Below are positions 54,196-63,868 of a DNA stretch of 64,000 nucleotides, piece after piece (position 1 is the stretch's first letter; every line of letters starts with the position of its first letter). The notes beneath the pieces are model-generated. The model worked only from the letters and a program-made list of their open reading frames with translations. It made no database searches and was not told the DNA's origin. Source of the stretch: Larkinella sp. C7 (GTDB taxonomy: Bacteria; Bacteroidota; Bacteroidia; Cytophagales; Spirosomataceae); contig NZ_VBSL01000004.1 of NCBI RefSeq assembly GCF_006149005.1, positions 372,001 through 436,000 on the forward strand. The letters run 5' to 3'. A program made the translations under genes and the position numbers.

Positions 54196-54269
54196 TCGGT
54201 TTGGTATTACGGGGATTCGGTGAATTCGCGCAAAGGTAAAGCAGAATGGCCGGGATTGAATGCAGAATT

Positions 54270-57200
54270 TTACTTCGCCGTCGCGTTGACCGGATCGCCC
54301 TTGGCATCCGTCGTGGTCGACTGGGACGAAAACCGGATGGCAATGGCTTTCAAACTTCCCGAATCGAGAATGATTCCGCCATCCTGCCAGGGCGCGTTAA
54401 GAACATCGTTCGGCGAATAAAATCCCTGATTCTGGTGAACGTAGTGGATTTCATAGAATCCGTTCGGCAGTTTGAAGGGATTTATAGACGAGGTGGGTTG
54501 CCAGCGGGCGCCCCAGACGTAAATCCTAGTGGGTGATTTTTTGGAAACGCTGACCAGACCGCCCAGGTAAGCCTTTCGGTCAACCTTGAAATCCTTGTAG
54601 GAGTCGCCCGTGCGCAGGTAGTCCAGTGCCCCCGACGTACTGGTTTTATCCAGTGTATAAAAACCCTCTTTTGCCGATCTAAACCGCTGGAAGCCCGGAA
54701 TTTTACGGACCCATTCGTTCTCCGCCACCGCTAAAATAGGCGTATTGGACGCCTTACCGTAAGGTGTAGTTGGCTGATTGCCAATGCGTACCTGATAATA
54801 GTCGCCATTGACAGCGATGAGCAGGAACAGGTTGTTATCTACCATCCGGGTTTCCCGAACCTCGCCGACCAGCACCCCGTAGTCGCCTGGAATCCCGCGC
54901 TGGACAACTGTCGGCAGGGTTTCCTGTTTTACGTTGGCATTGGATGTGTTGTCGATGGGCGAGACGGCGGCCGGTTCGGGATCAGGCGATGCGGTTGCAG
55001 GCCGTTCGTCGGTGGCCGGTTTGGTTTGCGTGGGATAGGGTGTGGATTTCGATGGACTTTTGGTGCGAACCGGCGGGGCTTTCTTTTTCGGAACGGATTT
55101 CTTCCGCGGGTTCGTAATTGTTGAAACAGGTGACGTTCGTGTAGCCTCAGGGATGTCACTTGGATAATTTCTAAAATACAAGTTAATCCGGGAGGCATCA
55201 ATTCGGGCCAGTGAGTCTAGTTTTTGTTCCGAAAGATTCAGTCGGGGTAGCCGTACCCTAAGGACATTTTCTTTGCCAGTGTTTGGCAAATATAAATTGA
55301 TCCAATTGAATTGAGCAGCCTTTCTGGCCCGAGTGATTTCTCGTTCAAACTGGTCTTTTATTTTCTCGTAATCCGTTGCTGTTTTAATCAGATTAGCTTC
55401 GTGTTTTTCAAGTATTTCCACTTGTTTTCGGACTGAATCAATCGGGATATCTCGATTTAATAGTTTGATGTATTGAATTATATGGGTATACTTTGGTATA
55501 AAACCGCTGGTTGAATACCAGGACACTGGAGATAAAATTTCATTCACTTCTCCTAAGGGGCTGAGCCAAAGAGAAGTATTTGGTGTGGACTTGAGCCATG
55601 ATAAGGAATCGACGGCTATCGCGCGATCATACCGCAAAGCGTGTAAATTATAGGTAGCCTCGAATGTGTTTCGTTGACGGAGTGAATGTATTAATAAAGT
55701 AAGCTGTAAGCGGTACAATTTAGTATTAAGCTGATACGCTAGTTCATCACGTTTTTCAAGTAAATTATCTCGATTCCTGATTTCGCTTTGATTATATAAA
55801 TTAGGTCGAATTCCTGCGGAACTGTAAAATTTTGCGACGCTACCCCTATGTTCATTTATCTCTTTTTCCAGATTTAAAATGTAGTCCATGATCGGAATAC
55901 TGCGATTGGTGGGCGTAACTACAACTAATCCAAAAAGTTCGCATACATCACGTAAGTCGGATAAGATGGCTGGATCGCGAAACTTATCCTGAGAAACCAA
56001 AACTGCCAGATTGTTATACATCACGGCGCTATCGGCCCGAAGCGAATCGGACGCGGTGTAGAAAAACTGTTTCAAACCTGCCGGTGGTGCGGTGCTGGTT
56101 TCGGGGAATATGAAATACCCGGCGGCTAGTCCGAAAACCGCCAGGATCGCCAGCGTCAGGCCATAGGCCACGGTTTTCCGGCGTTCCTGGGCGGTCACCT
56201 GGCGATCGATGGTCGGGCTGGTAAGGAGTCCGGCTTTCTGAAACGGAGCCAGTTTTCGCAAGCCTTCCGCTCGGTGTTTCTCATCGGTGAGCATCACCTC
56301 GTAGGTGTGCCGTTCCCGCTCTTCTTCGGCCAGGCTACCCGGACTGGTCCTGACCGATTCGAGCAACTGCAGAATGTCCTGATGAATGGCCGCTTTCAGG
56401 GCCGTCGGCAATTCGTCGAAGCGGGCGAGCAGTTCCTGGCGCAGTGGTTCCGGGATGCTGCTTTGCTGCAACCACGGCAACGCAGTTATTTTCAGGAGAT
56501 TCGTAGTGGTAACAAAGTCATCGGTTCCGGCGTGGTGTTCAATGGTTTTGCCAATGGCCAGCGTCATTTCCCAGGTCGGCGTGGGGTAAACGGCGGTGGC
56601 GTAGGCCCACTGTTTCAGCCGGGTGATTTCTTCCTCGGTCGGTTTTTCGGTATCGAACGGATTTTCAAGAAACCGGTCAATTTCGGCGATGGTCAGTTTG
56701 CTGGCCGGTTTTCCAAAAAAGCCCCGGTCGGCGGCCGAAGGGGTGTTAACCTGCAAGTGGCGACGCAGTTCCTGAAACGTCGGATAGTCCCCCGCCTGAA
56801 AATAGGTCCGGAGCAGCAACTGCCCGTCGGGGGTAGCTGGCAGCAGGATAAAAAAACGGGCGAGAATGGCTTCGATGGAGGTCCAGTTTTCGGGATAGAC
56901 GGGCGTCAGAATCGCGCGTTTCTCCCAGCCATCGAAACCGTTTGGAACCCAGGGTGCCACCGTTCCCCGGTCGTAGTCGATCAACCGGATGCCCTCCGTA
57001 ATCAACACCAGGTACGAATGGCGGTGAAGCCGGTAGAGATCGCTGAGGGCGATTCCCGTCGGGTATTTTTCGCTCCGGCAGATACGCGGGTCGCTGTTGA
57101 AAAAAAGGGTTTCCAGTTCGACCTCGTTTTCGGTCAGCACCGATCCCAGATAGGCATACAGCCGGGCCTGCTGGTGGAAAGTTGAGCGCTGATCGATCAG

Positions 57201-58076
57201 CACCAGATACCGGGGACGGAGTTTGATTTGCTGGTAATAAATCGAGGGATAACCGCCCCGACTGGCCGTGGCCCGAATGGTGCGCCAAACGTCCATCGTG
57301 CGCCGTTGGCCTTCATCGCGCTGGTTCAACTGCCGCGCCCAGACGTCCATCGACTCGGCGACTTTGATCGTTTTCTCCTGATCCGGAAAGGTCAGAAAGT
57401 AGGGCGGGCCGTCGCCCGGAATGCGTTTTCGGTTCGGAAAAAAATACCGAAAGAGCACCGCGGCTCCAGCGGCCGTGACCAACAAAACCGCCAGCAGGAG
57501 ATACCCGGTCTGTCGCGTGTAAGTGGTGAAGCGGATCGGTTTCGCCTGAACGAGGGGAAAAGAAGGGTACGAAGACGGCCTGACAGCGGGACTTGGCTTG
57601 ACGCTTCTGGTGGTGTCGGCCACCAGCGGCTGTGTCGAGTCGGGTAGTGTTTGAGGAGGTTCTATCCCTGGGGTGATCGGTTTTGGTATGTGGTACACCA
57701 CCAGAGCAATGAGAAGTAAGGTAATGGCGGCCAGAAACGCAGCCCAGAGCCGTCGGTTAGGCTTTGTCGGTTTTCGCGAATCCGCTGATTTTTCGGCGGT
57801 TTCAGCTTCTCTCGCTGACTGATCGGAGAACCGGACGACCTGATCGAAGATCGCCCCGAACTTTTCCTGCTCAAGGTCCGACCGCACCACCACCGGGCCG
57901 AGCAATTCCTTTAATTCCCGGAGTTGCCCGGCGGTGGTCAGTCCGGCCGGGAACCAGGTGTCGGTAATTTGGAAACAGCGGTCGTAGACCTCCGGCGTCA
58001 CCACAAAGCCTTCCAGCCGAAGTTGCTCGAGCAATTCGCCCAGGGGAAGCGGTCGATGGGGAGAAACGGGCGTCAT
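54270..58076 (-). CDS. Membrane protein with degenerate vWA domain and C-terminal DUF2278 domain
   Basis: A 1268-residue protein, third gene of the CHAT-MoxR operon (17 bp after moxR). In order: a small helical domain (1-90, LPLGELLEQLRLEG); helix TM1 (110-130); a Pro-rich loop; TM2 (191-213); a cytoplasmic vWA/CoxE-like domain (about 288-415: YLVLIDQRSTFHQQARLYAY, LETLFFNSDPR, YLVLITEG) with D295 but D-Q-R-S-T in place of DxSxS; a helical region with an acidic end; TM3 (636-657). A long part with coiled-coil stretches follows, then a Lys/Pro/Thr-rich linker, and DUF2278 (about 1063-1262: DYGVLVGEVRE, ALDYLRTG, RIYVWGARWQP, APWQDGGIILDSG). By topology the DUF2278 end is outside the inner membrane. 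Bases 55150-56050 are distinctly A+T-richer. Role: scaffold/adaptor and possibly effector, inferred. Confidence 0.85.
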   Translation of the reverse strand: MTPVSPHRPLPLGELLEQLRLEGFVVTPEVYDRCFQITDTWFPAGLTTAGQLRELKELLGPVVVRSDLEQEKFGAIFDQVVRFSDQSAREAETAEKSADSRKPTKPNRRLWAAFLAAITLLLIALVVYHIPKPITPGIEPPQTLPDSTQPLVADTTRSVKPSPAVRPSSYPSFPLVQAKPIRFTTYTRQTGYLLLAVLLVTAAGAAVLFRYFFPNRKRIPGDGPPYFLTFPDQEKTIKVAESMDVWARQLNQRDEGQRRTMDVWRTIRATASRGGYPSIYYQQIKLRPRYLVLIDQRSTFHQQARLYAYLGSVLTENEVELETLFFNSDPRICRSEKYPTGIALSDLYRLHRHSYLVLITEGIRLIDYDRGTVAPWVPNGFDGWEKRAILTPVYPENWTSIEAILARFFILLPATPDGQLLLRTYFQAGDYPTFQELRRHLQVNTPSAADRGFFGKPASKLTIAEIDRFLENPFDTEKPTEEEITRLKQWAYATAVYPTPTWEMTLAIGKTIEHHAGTDDFVTTTNLLKITALPWLQQSSIPEPLRQELLARFDELPTALKAAIHQDILQLLESVRTSPGSLAEEERERHTYEVMLTDEKHRAEGLRKLAPFQKAGLLTSPTIDRQVTAQERRKTVAYGLTLAILAVFGLAAGYFIFPETSTAPPAGLKQFFYTASDSLRADSAVMYNNLAVLVSQDKFRDPAILSDLRDVCELFGLVVVTPTNRSIPIMDYILNLEKEINEHRGSVAKFYSSAGIRPNLYNQSEIRNRDNLLEKRDELAYQLNTKLYRLQLTLLIHSLRQRNTFEATYNLHALRYDRAIAVDSLSWLKSTPNTSLWLSPLGEVNEILSPVSWYSTSGFIPKYTHIIQYIKLLNRDIPIDSVRKQVEILEKHEANLIKTATDYEKIKDQFEREITRARKAAQFNWINLYLPNTGKENVLRVRLPRLNLSEQKLDSLARIDASRINLYFRNYPSDIPEATRTSPVSTITNPRKKSVPKKKAPPVRTKSPSKSTPYPTQTKPATDERPATASPDPEPAAVSPIDNTSNANVKQETLPTVVQRGIPGDYGVLVGEVRETRMVDNNLFLLIAVNGDYYQVRIGNQPTTPYGKASNTPILAVAENEWVRKIPGFQRFRSAKEGFYTLDKTSTSGALDYLRTGDSYKDFKVDRKAYLGGLVSVSKKSPTRIYVWGARWQPTSSINPFKLPNGFYEIHYVHQNQGFYSPNDVLNAPWQDGGIILDSGSLKAIAIRFSSQSTTTDAKGDPVNATAK

Positions 58077-58093
58077 GGCCGTCGGAAAAACCG

Positions 58094-59155
58094 TCAGAGG
58101 GTTTTGAGGAGTGCAAAATCTTCGGCGTGTTTGGCCAGAATGCTGTAGCTCGCCAGGCGTTTGGGTTCATCCACCTCCTGTAGCGGGCGGGGGTGGAGAA
58201 TGTCGTCGCGCAGGAAATACATCCAGCTAATGAGCTCGGCGGTGGCTGGTTTTTTCTTCAGATTGGCATTCTTTACCTTCACGAAATAGGCAATGTATGC
58301 TGCAATCGTCTGTTCAACAGCGTGCCGTTTCGATGCGGTTTCGGCTCGATCCAGTTCTTTGTTAAAAATTTGATTCAGAACGATTTCCATGAGCTGATCT
58401 TCCTTCGGAAACTCGATGTGGTAAAAGATGCACCGGCGCAGAAACGCATCGGGCAGGTTCTTCTCCGAATTGCTGGTCAGAATCACGAAGATGTTTTTGG
58501 TTCCGATTTCGTATTCCGCGTTGCCATCTTCCCGAACCTGAAACCGAAAACGATCCAGTTCATTCAGCAGGTCGTTCGTAAAATCGCGCGGGGCTTTGTC
58601 CACTTCGTCGATCAGCACCACCGAACTGCGGGGGCTGGAGGAATCAATGTCGTTCATAGACAGATACGGGCATTTCTCGATCAGCACCGGATTGCTCAGC
58701 ACAATGGCCTGCCCAAGCGCCTGAAGCCGGATGTGCCGGGCCACCCCGGGAACGGGCGGTTTTTCGGGAATCGACAAAACCGTTCCGGCAGCAGCTCCAC
58801 TGGCAGCCACCTTCGGTTTTTCCGGGTCAAAATGCGTCGCGTGGAAATGGCCGAGGGCGTCGTACAGGTAAAACAAATCCGTGGAAGTCGACACGGTTTT
58901 GGTGTTGAAAACCAGCGGTTTACTCAGGTACTCGTTCGGGTATCGGGCGTGCAGATCGGCGGCTAGTTTTTCAGCGAGCCGGGTTTTTCCGGTTCCCGGT
59001 TCGCCGGTCAGCAGCAACGGTTGCTTGAGCAGAATGGCCACCCGAACGGCGTTGTAGAGGGCTGAGTCGAGGATGTAATCCGAAGGGTTTTTCTTCATCC
59101 GCGGAACATTCAGTTCCGTTTGCTCGTCAAATTCAAATTTTTCGACCAGGGCCAT
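58094..59155 (-). CDS. MoxR-family AAA+ ATPase
   Basis: A 353-residue AAA+ protein. Walker A is GEPGTGKTRLAEKLA (51-65), Walker B VVLIDEVDKAPRDF (179-192), sensor 1 ILTSNSEKNLPDAFLRRC with the arginine finger region near 240. It lacks extra domains and a signal, so it is cytoplasmic. MoxR proteins remodel or activate partners through vWA proteins; its vWA partner is encoded 17 bp downstream. It begins only 3 bp after the CHAT protease stop, so all three are translationally linked. An Ala/Pro-rich insertion (115-135, between Walker A and B) is somewhat longer than usual. Confidence 0.93.
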   Translation of the reverse strand: MALVEKFEFDEQTELNVPRMKKNPSDYILDSALYNAVRVAILLKQPLLLTGEPGTGKTRLAEKLAADLHARYPNEYLSKPLVFNTKTVSTSTDLFYLYDALGHFHATHFDPEKPKVAASGAAAGTVLSIPEKPPVPGVARHIRLQALGQAIVLSNPVLIEKCPYLSMNDIDSSSPRSSVVLIDEVDKAPRDFTNDLLNELDRFRFQVREDGNAEYEIGTKNIFVILTSNSEKNLPDAFLRRCIFYHIEFPKEDQLMEIVLNQIFNKELDRAETASKRHAVEQTIAAYIAYFVKVKNANLKKKPATAELISWMYFLRDDILHPRPLQEVDEPKRLASYSILAKHAEDFALLKTL

Positions 59156-59158
59156 TTT

Positions 59159-60712
59159 TCAGGGAGTTTGAGGGGTATTGAAGCGTTCGATCAGCGTCAG
59201 GAGCTTGTCTTCCAGTGCCGGGACATCGATTTTTCCGGGTTGATCCGGCTGAAAAATACTGGTAATCACGCGTTCTTTCTCCGCATCCGGCGCGTGCCGA
59301 AGGTAGTTCCGGAACCATTCTTCGAGGTATTTTCGCTGATCGGGAACGGCCAGCAGTTCGTCATCCTGATTCAGTATAATGAGCGGGCTCCGGGCGGGAT
59401 CGTCGGGATCGACCAGGCCGGAGTTTCGGAACGGTTTCAGTATTTTTTTGACGGAATTGCCCGGCATAAAAGCTGAAAACCAGCTTTGTTTCGGGGTAAA
59501 AATAATGTTCCAGAAAAAGAGCAGATACGGATGGGCCGGCGAATTCGCCCCGGTTTCGGGTGGGCGGAATTCCGTCATGAACTGTCGGATCGACTCCAGT
59601 ACTTTTTCGCTCAAATCGTCGGCCTTGATCTGGAGAGCAACAATCGTATACTGACTGTTTTTGATCGCCGGAATGCCCAGAAATTCATCAACCGACAGGC
59701 TGGTGCTGTCGTCCTGGCCTTTGACGATTTTATAGAGTTCGCGCCGGATTTTGAGGGGCGTGTCGTAGGCCCGGTTGAGTTTAACGAGCATGTCGTCGGG
59801 GTCGCGTCGACGGTCGTTGGGATCGAACGGGTAATTATAAATCCGGTTGGGGTTTTTCGTGATTTTCTCGTAGACCAGTTTTCGCGCCAGCCCCAGCGGA
59901 GACTGGTAATCCGCGCCCACGATCAGGTAATGCTGCACGGGTCGGTACAACACGTCGAGTCCCTGGCTGAGGTTGAAGCTGGGATCGAACCCGTTGCGGT
60001 ATTGGTCCCGGTCACACAAAAATGCCTTTTGCCGGTCGATCAGGGGGACTTTTTCAAATGGTTCCCGTTTGGATACGAGCGTCCATTTCAATACTTCGGG
60101 CTGGCTGTAATACAGCCCCCAGGCACAGGGTACCTCGGGGTTTTCGGTCGGGAAACCGCCCCGCGTAAATAAGGTAGATTTTTTTTCGGACAGCAGGGGC
60201 GATTTAGAAACGGCTTCGTCAAATGCCTGCTGGAGTGTTTTGTACGGTCGGGTAAACGAATAATAAAAGTTTTTAGCCAGTTCGCTGGCCTGACCGTCGG
60301 GCACGGCGGTCGACGTGGCGATGATGGCTTCAACGCCGTGGGCGAGGAGCGTATCGACGTACCCGTAGGTGGAGCAGCCGTTCAAAAAAATCAATTTCGG
60401 TTTCTTTCCACTCAATAATTTAACGAGCTGGTTCTGGTTATAAATTCCGTCGGACAACACAAAGTGGGTTTGACTGGCGTGACCACAATAATGAAAAATG
60501 GTTAGTTCCTGACCGATTTTTACCAGGGCCCGATGAATACTGTCCGCATCAGTTTTGGTGGAGGGCGTCGGATAGACAATGTCCTGGTTTATTTCCAGAT
60601 CATACAGCAGTTCGTCAATGTATTTGATCTCGTCGTCAACCGCGTTTAAATACTGAAGATCGTTCAGAGTAGACGGGTTGGCGCTGGCGATAAAAATAAC
60701 GGGCTTGCTCAT
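59159..60712 (-). CDS. CHAT-domain (caspase-like) protease with STAND-like C-terminal half
   Basis: A 517-residue cytoplasmic protein, first gene of the operon. Residues 1-210 are a CHAT domain: VIFIASANPS at the first strand, catalytic His78 in TIFHYCGHAS, catalytic Cys113 in LIFLNGCSTYGYVD, then GVEAIIATSTAVPD and FYYSFTRPYKTLQQAFDEAV. Residues about 228-490 begin FLCDRDQYRNGF and have HYLIVGADYQSPLGLARKL, which looks like a degenerate P-loop of the inactive-STAND type described in predicted conflict systems; no Walker A lysine-glycine pair is present. CHAT proteases cut proteins on activation, as in Craspase-type and gasdermin-activating systems. Here the trigger would come through MoxR and the vWA protein. 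The substrate is unknown and no gasdermin-like gene is adjacent. Confidence 0.88.
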   Translation of the reverse strand: MSKPVIFIASANPSTLNDLQYLNAVDDEIKYIDELLYDLEINQDIVYPTPSTKTDADSIHRALVKIGQELTIFHYCGHASQTHFVLSDGIYNQNQLVKLLSGKKPKLIFLNGCSTYGYVDTLLAHGVEAIIATSTAVPDGQASELAKNFYYSFTRPYKTLQQAFDEAVSKSPLLSEKKSTLFTRGGFPTENPEVPCAWGLYYSQPEVLKWTLVSKREPFEKVPLIDRQKAFLCDRDQYRNGFDPSFNLSQGLDVLYRPVQHYLIVGADYQSPLGLARKLVYEKITKNPNRIYNYPFDPNDRRRDPDDMLVKLNRAYDTPLKIRRELYKIVKGQDDSTSLSVDEFLGIPAIKNSQYTIVALQIKADDLSEKVLESIRQFMTEFRPPETGANSPAHPYLLFFWNIIFTPKQSWFSAFMPGNSVKKILKPFRNSGLVDPDDPARSPLIILNQDDELLAVPDQRKYLEEWFRNYLRHAPDAEKERVITSIFQPDQPGKIDVPALEDKLLTLIERFNTPQTP

Positions 60713-60818
60713 AGACCTTCCAAATCCGATAGACGGCGTGACACCGACTTTGGAAAGTAAGATACTTAAAACCTGAGCAGCCAGGGCAGGGTTATTATTT
60801 AACGGCAGGGAGCGTCTG

Positions 60819-63221
60819 TCAACCCGGCAGGTTGAGGTGCCGCAGAATGACCCGCATCAGGCTGGTGGGATTATACGGTTTGACCAGAATTTCATTCAGA
60901 CCAGCCACCTGGGCGCGGTTGCCGACTTCCTGCGCCAGACTGGCCGTAACGGCAATGATGGGCAGCGTTTCGTTCCGTTCCCGGATGATTCGGGTCGCTT
61001 CATAGCCGTCCATGACCGGCATTTGCAAATCCATCAACACCAGCCGGTGTTTGGCCGAATCCAGTTTATCGACCGCTTCCTGTCCGTTGCCGGCCACATC
61101 GACCGACGCGCCAAGCCGCTCCAGCACGCTTTTAGCCAGAAGCACATTCATCGCATTGTCTTCCACGAGCAGGATGCAGACGTCTTTCAGGGGTTTATCG
61201 GTCGACAGGGGTTGGTGCTCGGACTGGCTTTCCGGCGGGGTCGTCATTTTCCGGAAAGACTGCGTGAAGTAAAACCGGGATCCTTTCCCCGGTTCACTCT
61301 GCAGATGAAGCTCCACGTTTTGCAACGCCAGAATCCGCCGGCAAATGGTCAGGCCCAGCCCCGTTCCCCCGTAACTGCGCGACATCGACGAATCGGCCTG
61401 GGTAAACCGGTTGAAGACGAGTTCCTGTTTTTCGGGGGCAATGCCGATGCCGGTATCTTCGACGGCCATCGTGAGGGTCACCTCCTGCTCCGTTTGTTCA
61501 ACCACGGACAGGCTCACCTGAACCTGTCCCTGAATGGTAAACTTGATGGCGTTGTGGACCAGATTCGAAATAACCTGGGCCAATCGGGTGGGATCGCCGA
61601 TCACTTTGCCTTTCCAGGTGGGATCGATCGTCAGCGAAAGGGTCAGTGATTTTTCGTTTGCAGCCGACTGGTAACTCGTAATGATCTTGTGCAGGATGGT
61701 GGCCGGATCCATCGGTATTTCTTCCAGGGTGGTTTTGCCGGCTTCAATCCGGTTGAAGTCCAGAATGTCATTGACGATGTGCAGCAAATTTTTGGCCGAA
61801 AACAGCATCACGTCGAGGTGTTGCTTCTGATCCGGTCGGGGTTTGTCCTGCAGCAGCAAATGGGTCATGCCAATCACGGCGTTCAGGGGCGTTCGGATTT
61901 CGTGACTCATCGTACTCAGAAATTCGCTTTTGGCCCGCAGGCCATCTTCGGCCTGTTCCTTGGCTTGTTTGAGTGTAAACGCAAACCGGAACGAGAGGAC
62001 CAGCGATTGCAAAAAGAAAAAACCGATGTAACCAATGAACAGCACCAGATTTTCGGGAAAGGCGATCTGGAAATATTTAAAAATAATGATGACAAATACC
62101 CCCAGCAGCACGGCGGTACTCATCAGGGAATACTCAGCACCGGGTCGTTTTCGTTGGGCCGCTACCCAGTAGACGTAAAAAGCGTAGGCGATGTAGATCG
62201 GCATCAGGCTGAGGAACGGTTTGACCAATTGGGTAAAAATGGTGGGCGGACACAGGACCGTAATGCCGGCGAATGCCAGACAAACCCACGCCAGTGCCGT
62301 CAAAAAGCGTTCGTGAACGTCGGCGGGGTAGAGAGATCGGGTATAAAGGATAAAAGCCGCAATACTTAAAAAAAGCGTGAGGTATTCGAGGTGGAGTGTC
62401 AGCGACCAGTCGGCCTGGTGAAAGATGGAATGGAGGGCATACTGATCCGTACCGATGATGCGGTAGCTATAGAGCAGGCAAAACAGGGAGAAATAGAGGA
62501 TGGAGGTTTCGTGTCGCCCAAAGAGAAAGAGCCCTAAAAAAAACAGTCCGCCCATGAATAGGCAGCCTGTCAGTAGAAAGTTGAGGGCCAGTTCCCGGTT
62601 GGCTTTTACCGTCAGCGTGTCGGCCCGGCCGAGCAGGATCGCTTTGTAGGGGCCTCCTTTGGAATGGTGGAAATTGGCAATTTGCAGCAGCAGGTGGAGC
62701 GTATCAGCCTTTTCAGGAATGTTTTTTAGCTGTGTCGACCAGAAGGGCGTTGTGGTTTCCTTCGTTGTGCCGGGGGTGCCGCTTCGGGCCAGTTCCCGGC
62801 CATTCAGGAGCAGGCGGTATGCGGTGTAGGCATCGGGGAGTTTGAGGGCCAGTGGCGGATGTTGGGGTGGCAGCACAACGGTTAGGGCGTAAGTAGCGTA
62901 GCCGTAGGAGGGGAGGGGCTGGCCTTTCCAGGTTTGCGAGTTCCAGATTTCAGGAAACGGGCTGTATTCAAACGGAATTTCGGGATCGCCGGGGTTTCGC
63001 AATGCGTGCCAGTACCATTTCCAGGTTCCGTTCAACGAAACGATTTTTTGATCGAGGTTTACCCGCCGAAGATCCAGAACCCCCTGTCTTGCGGTCGGAA
63101 GAGGGAAGTCGGCCGGTTGCGCATGGAGGGGTGAGCAGTCTAGTAGCAAAAAAGACAAAAAACCGCAGAGGGAATAAAAAATAGGAATATTGGTTTTGCC
63201 CGAAAAAAACCGGCTTTTCAT
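60819..63221 (-). CDS. Hybrid sensor histidine kinase, 7TMR-DISM type
   Basis: An 800-residue hybrid kinase. After a signal-like helix comes an extracellular jelly-roll-like DISM domain (about 40-200: [42 protein letters not shown]). Seven membrane helices follow (about 210-400), then a HisKA domain with His in [17 protein letters not shown] (near 439), HATPase ([33 protein letters not shown]) and a C-terminal receiver ([12 protein letters not shown]; Asp in [12 protein letters not shown] near 731). It senses an external ligand and probably signals through the receiver gene upstream or another partner. It is 107 bp upstream of the CHAT gene on the same strand; control of the CHAT operon is possible but unproven. 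Confidence 0.94.
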   Translation of the reverse strand: MKSRFFSGKTNIPIFYSLCGFLSFLLLDCSPLHAQPADFPLPTARQGVLDLRRVNLDQKIVSLNGTWKWYWHALRNPGDPEIPFEYSPFPEIWNSQTWKGQPLPSYGYATYALTVVLPPQHPPLALKLPDAYTAYRLLLNGRELARSGTPGTTKETTTPFWSTQLKNIPEKADTLHLLLQIANFHHSKGGPYKAILLGRADTLTVKANRELALNFLLTGCLFMGGLFFLGLFLFGRHETSILYFSLFCLLYSYRIIGTDQYALHSIFHQADWSLTLHLEYLTLFLSIAAFILYTRSLYPADVHERFLTALAWVCLAFAGITVLCPPTIFTQLVKPFLSLMPIYIAYAFYVYWVAAQRKRPGAEYSLMSTAVLLGVFVIIIFKYFQIAFPENLVLFIGYIGFFFLQSLVLSFRFAFTLKQAKEQAEDGLRAKSEFLSTMSHEIRTPLNAVIGMTHLLLQDKPRPDQKQHLDVMLFSAKNLLHIVNDILDFNRIEAGKTTLEEIPMDPATILHKIITSYQSAANEKSLTLSLTIDPTWKGKVIGDPTRLAQVISNLVHNAIKFTIQGQVQVSLSVVEQTEQEVTLTMAVEDTGIGIAPEKQELVFNRFTQADSSMSRSYGGTGLGLTICRRILALQNVELHLQSEPGKGSRFYFTQSFRKMTTPPESQSEHQPLSTDKPLKDVCILLVEDNAMNVLLAKSVLERLGASVDVAGNGQEAVDKLDSAKHRLVLMDLQMPVMDGYEATRIIRERNETLPIIAVTASLAQEVGNRAQVAGLNEILVKPYNPTSLMRVILRHLNLPG

Positions 63222-63448
63222 GTGTTGGACTAACTTCCCGTTGAGTGAATGTACTTACCTGTTACCAGACTTCAGACCTGATTTGTCCAGGCACAAAAAA
63301 CCCCTCAAATTTTAGTCCAAAAATGGTTGAAACCGGAATTGCGGATGGAAATCGTGTTTGGGCTATCAAAACCAGGGGGCGGGCGGGTCTGTTCGCCGGG
63401 CGTAACCTGACCGGAATTGCCGAAAAGACAACGGGTTACGGCCTGGGG

Positions 63449-63868
63449 TCAGGTGCCGGCCGGAATCCGGGCGGTGTCGAACCAGAACGCCCGAATCTGG
63501 CTGATTAGGTTTGTAAGCTGCTGGTAGCCAGGCGGTTTGGTCAGATACGTATTGGCTCCTAATTGATAGCAGCGGGTAATGTGTTCGGGCAGCGAAGAGG
63601 TCGTAAAAATAATCACCGGAATGGAGCGGAAAGCTGGATTGGAGCGCAGTTCGGCCAGGGTCGTAAATCCGTCCATCCGGGGCATGTTCAGGTCCAGGAA
63701 GATCAGTGACGGCAGTTGAAGGGTGGTATTCAGGTGGTCGAGCAGTTCGACACCATCACCCGCGAAGGCAACTTCACAATCCAGCCAACTGGAATCAAAC
63801 ACCGATTTGAACAGGAGCCGGTCATCGTCGTCGTCGTCTGTAATGATAATGCGGTATTTGCGGGTCAT
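63449..63868 (-). CDS. Stand-alone receiver-domain response regulator
   Basis: A 139-residue single-domain receiver (Rcp1/CheY type) with an unusual run of six aspartates at positions 11-16 (TDDDDDDRLLF), acceptor Asp59 in LIFLDLNMPRMDG, the switch Thr in VIIFTTSS and Lys in YLTKPPGYQQL. No output domain follows. It lies 227 bp upstream of the hybrid kinase on the same strand and is its natural phosphorelay partner. The gap between them holds no gene. Confidence 0.93.
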   Translation of the reverse strand: MTRKYRIIITDDDDDDRLLFKSVFDSSWLDCEVAFAGDGVELLDHLNTTLQLPSLIFLDLNMPRMDGFTTLAELRSNPAFRSIPVIIFTTSSLPEHITRCYQLGANTYLTKPPGYQQLTNLISQIRAFWFDTARIPAGT

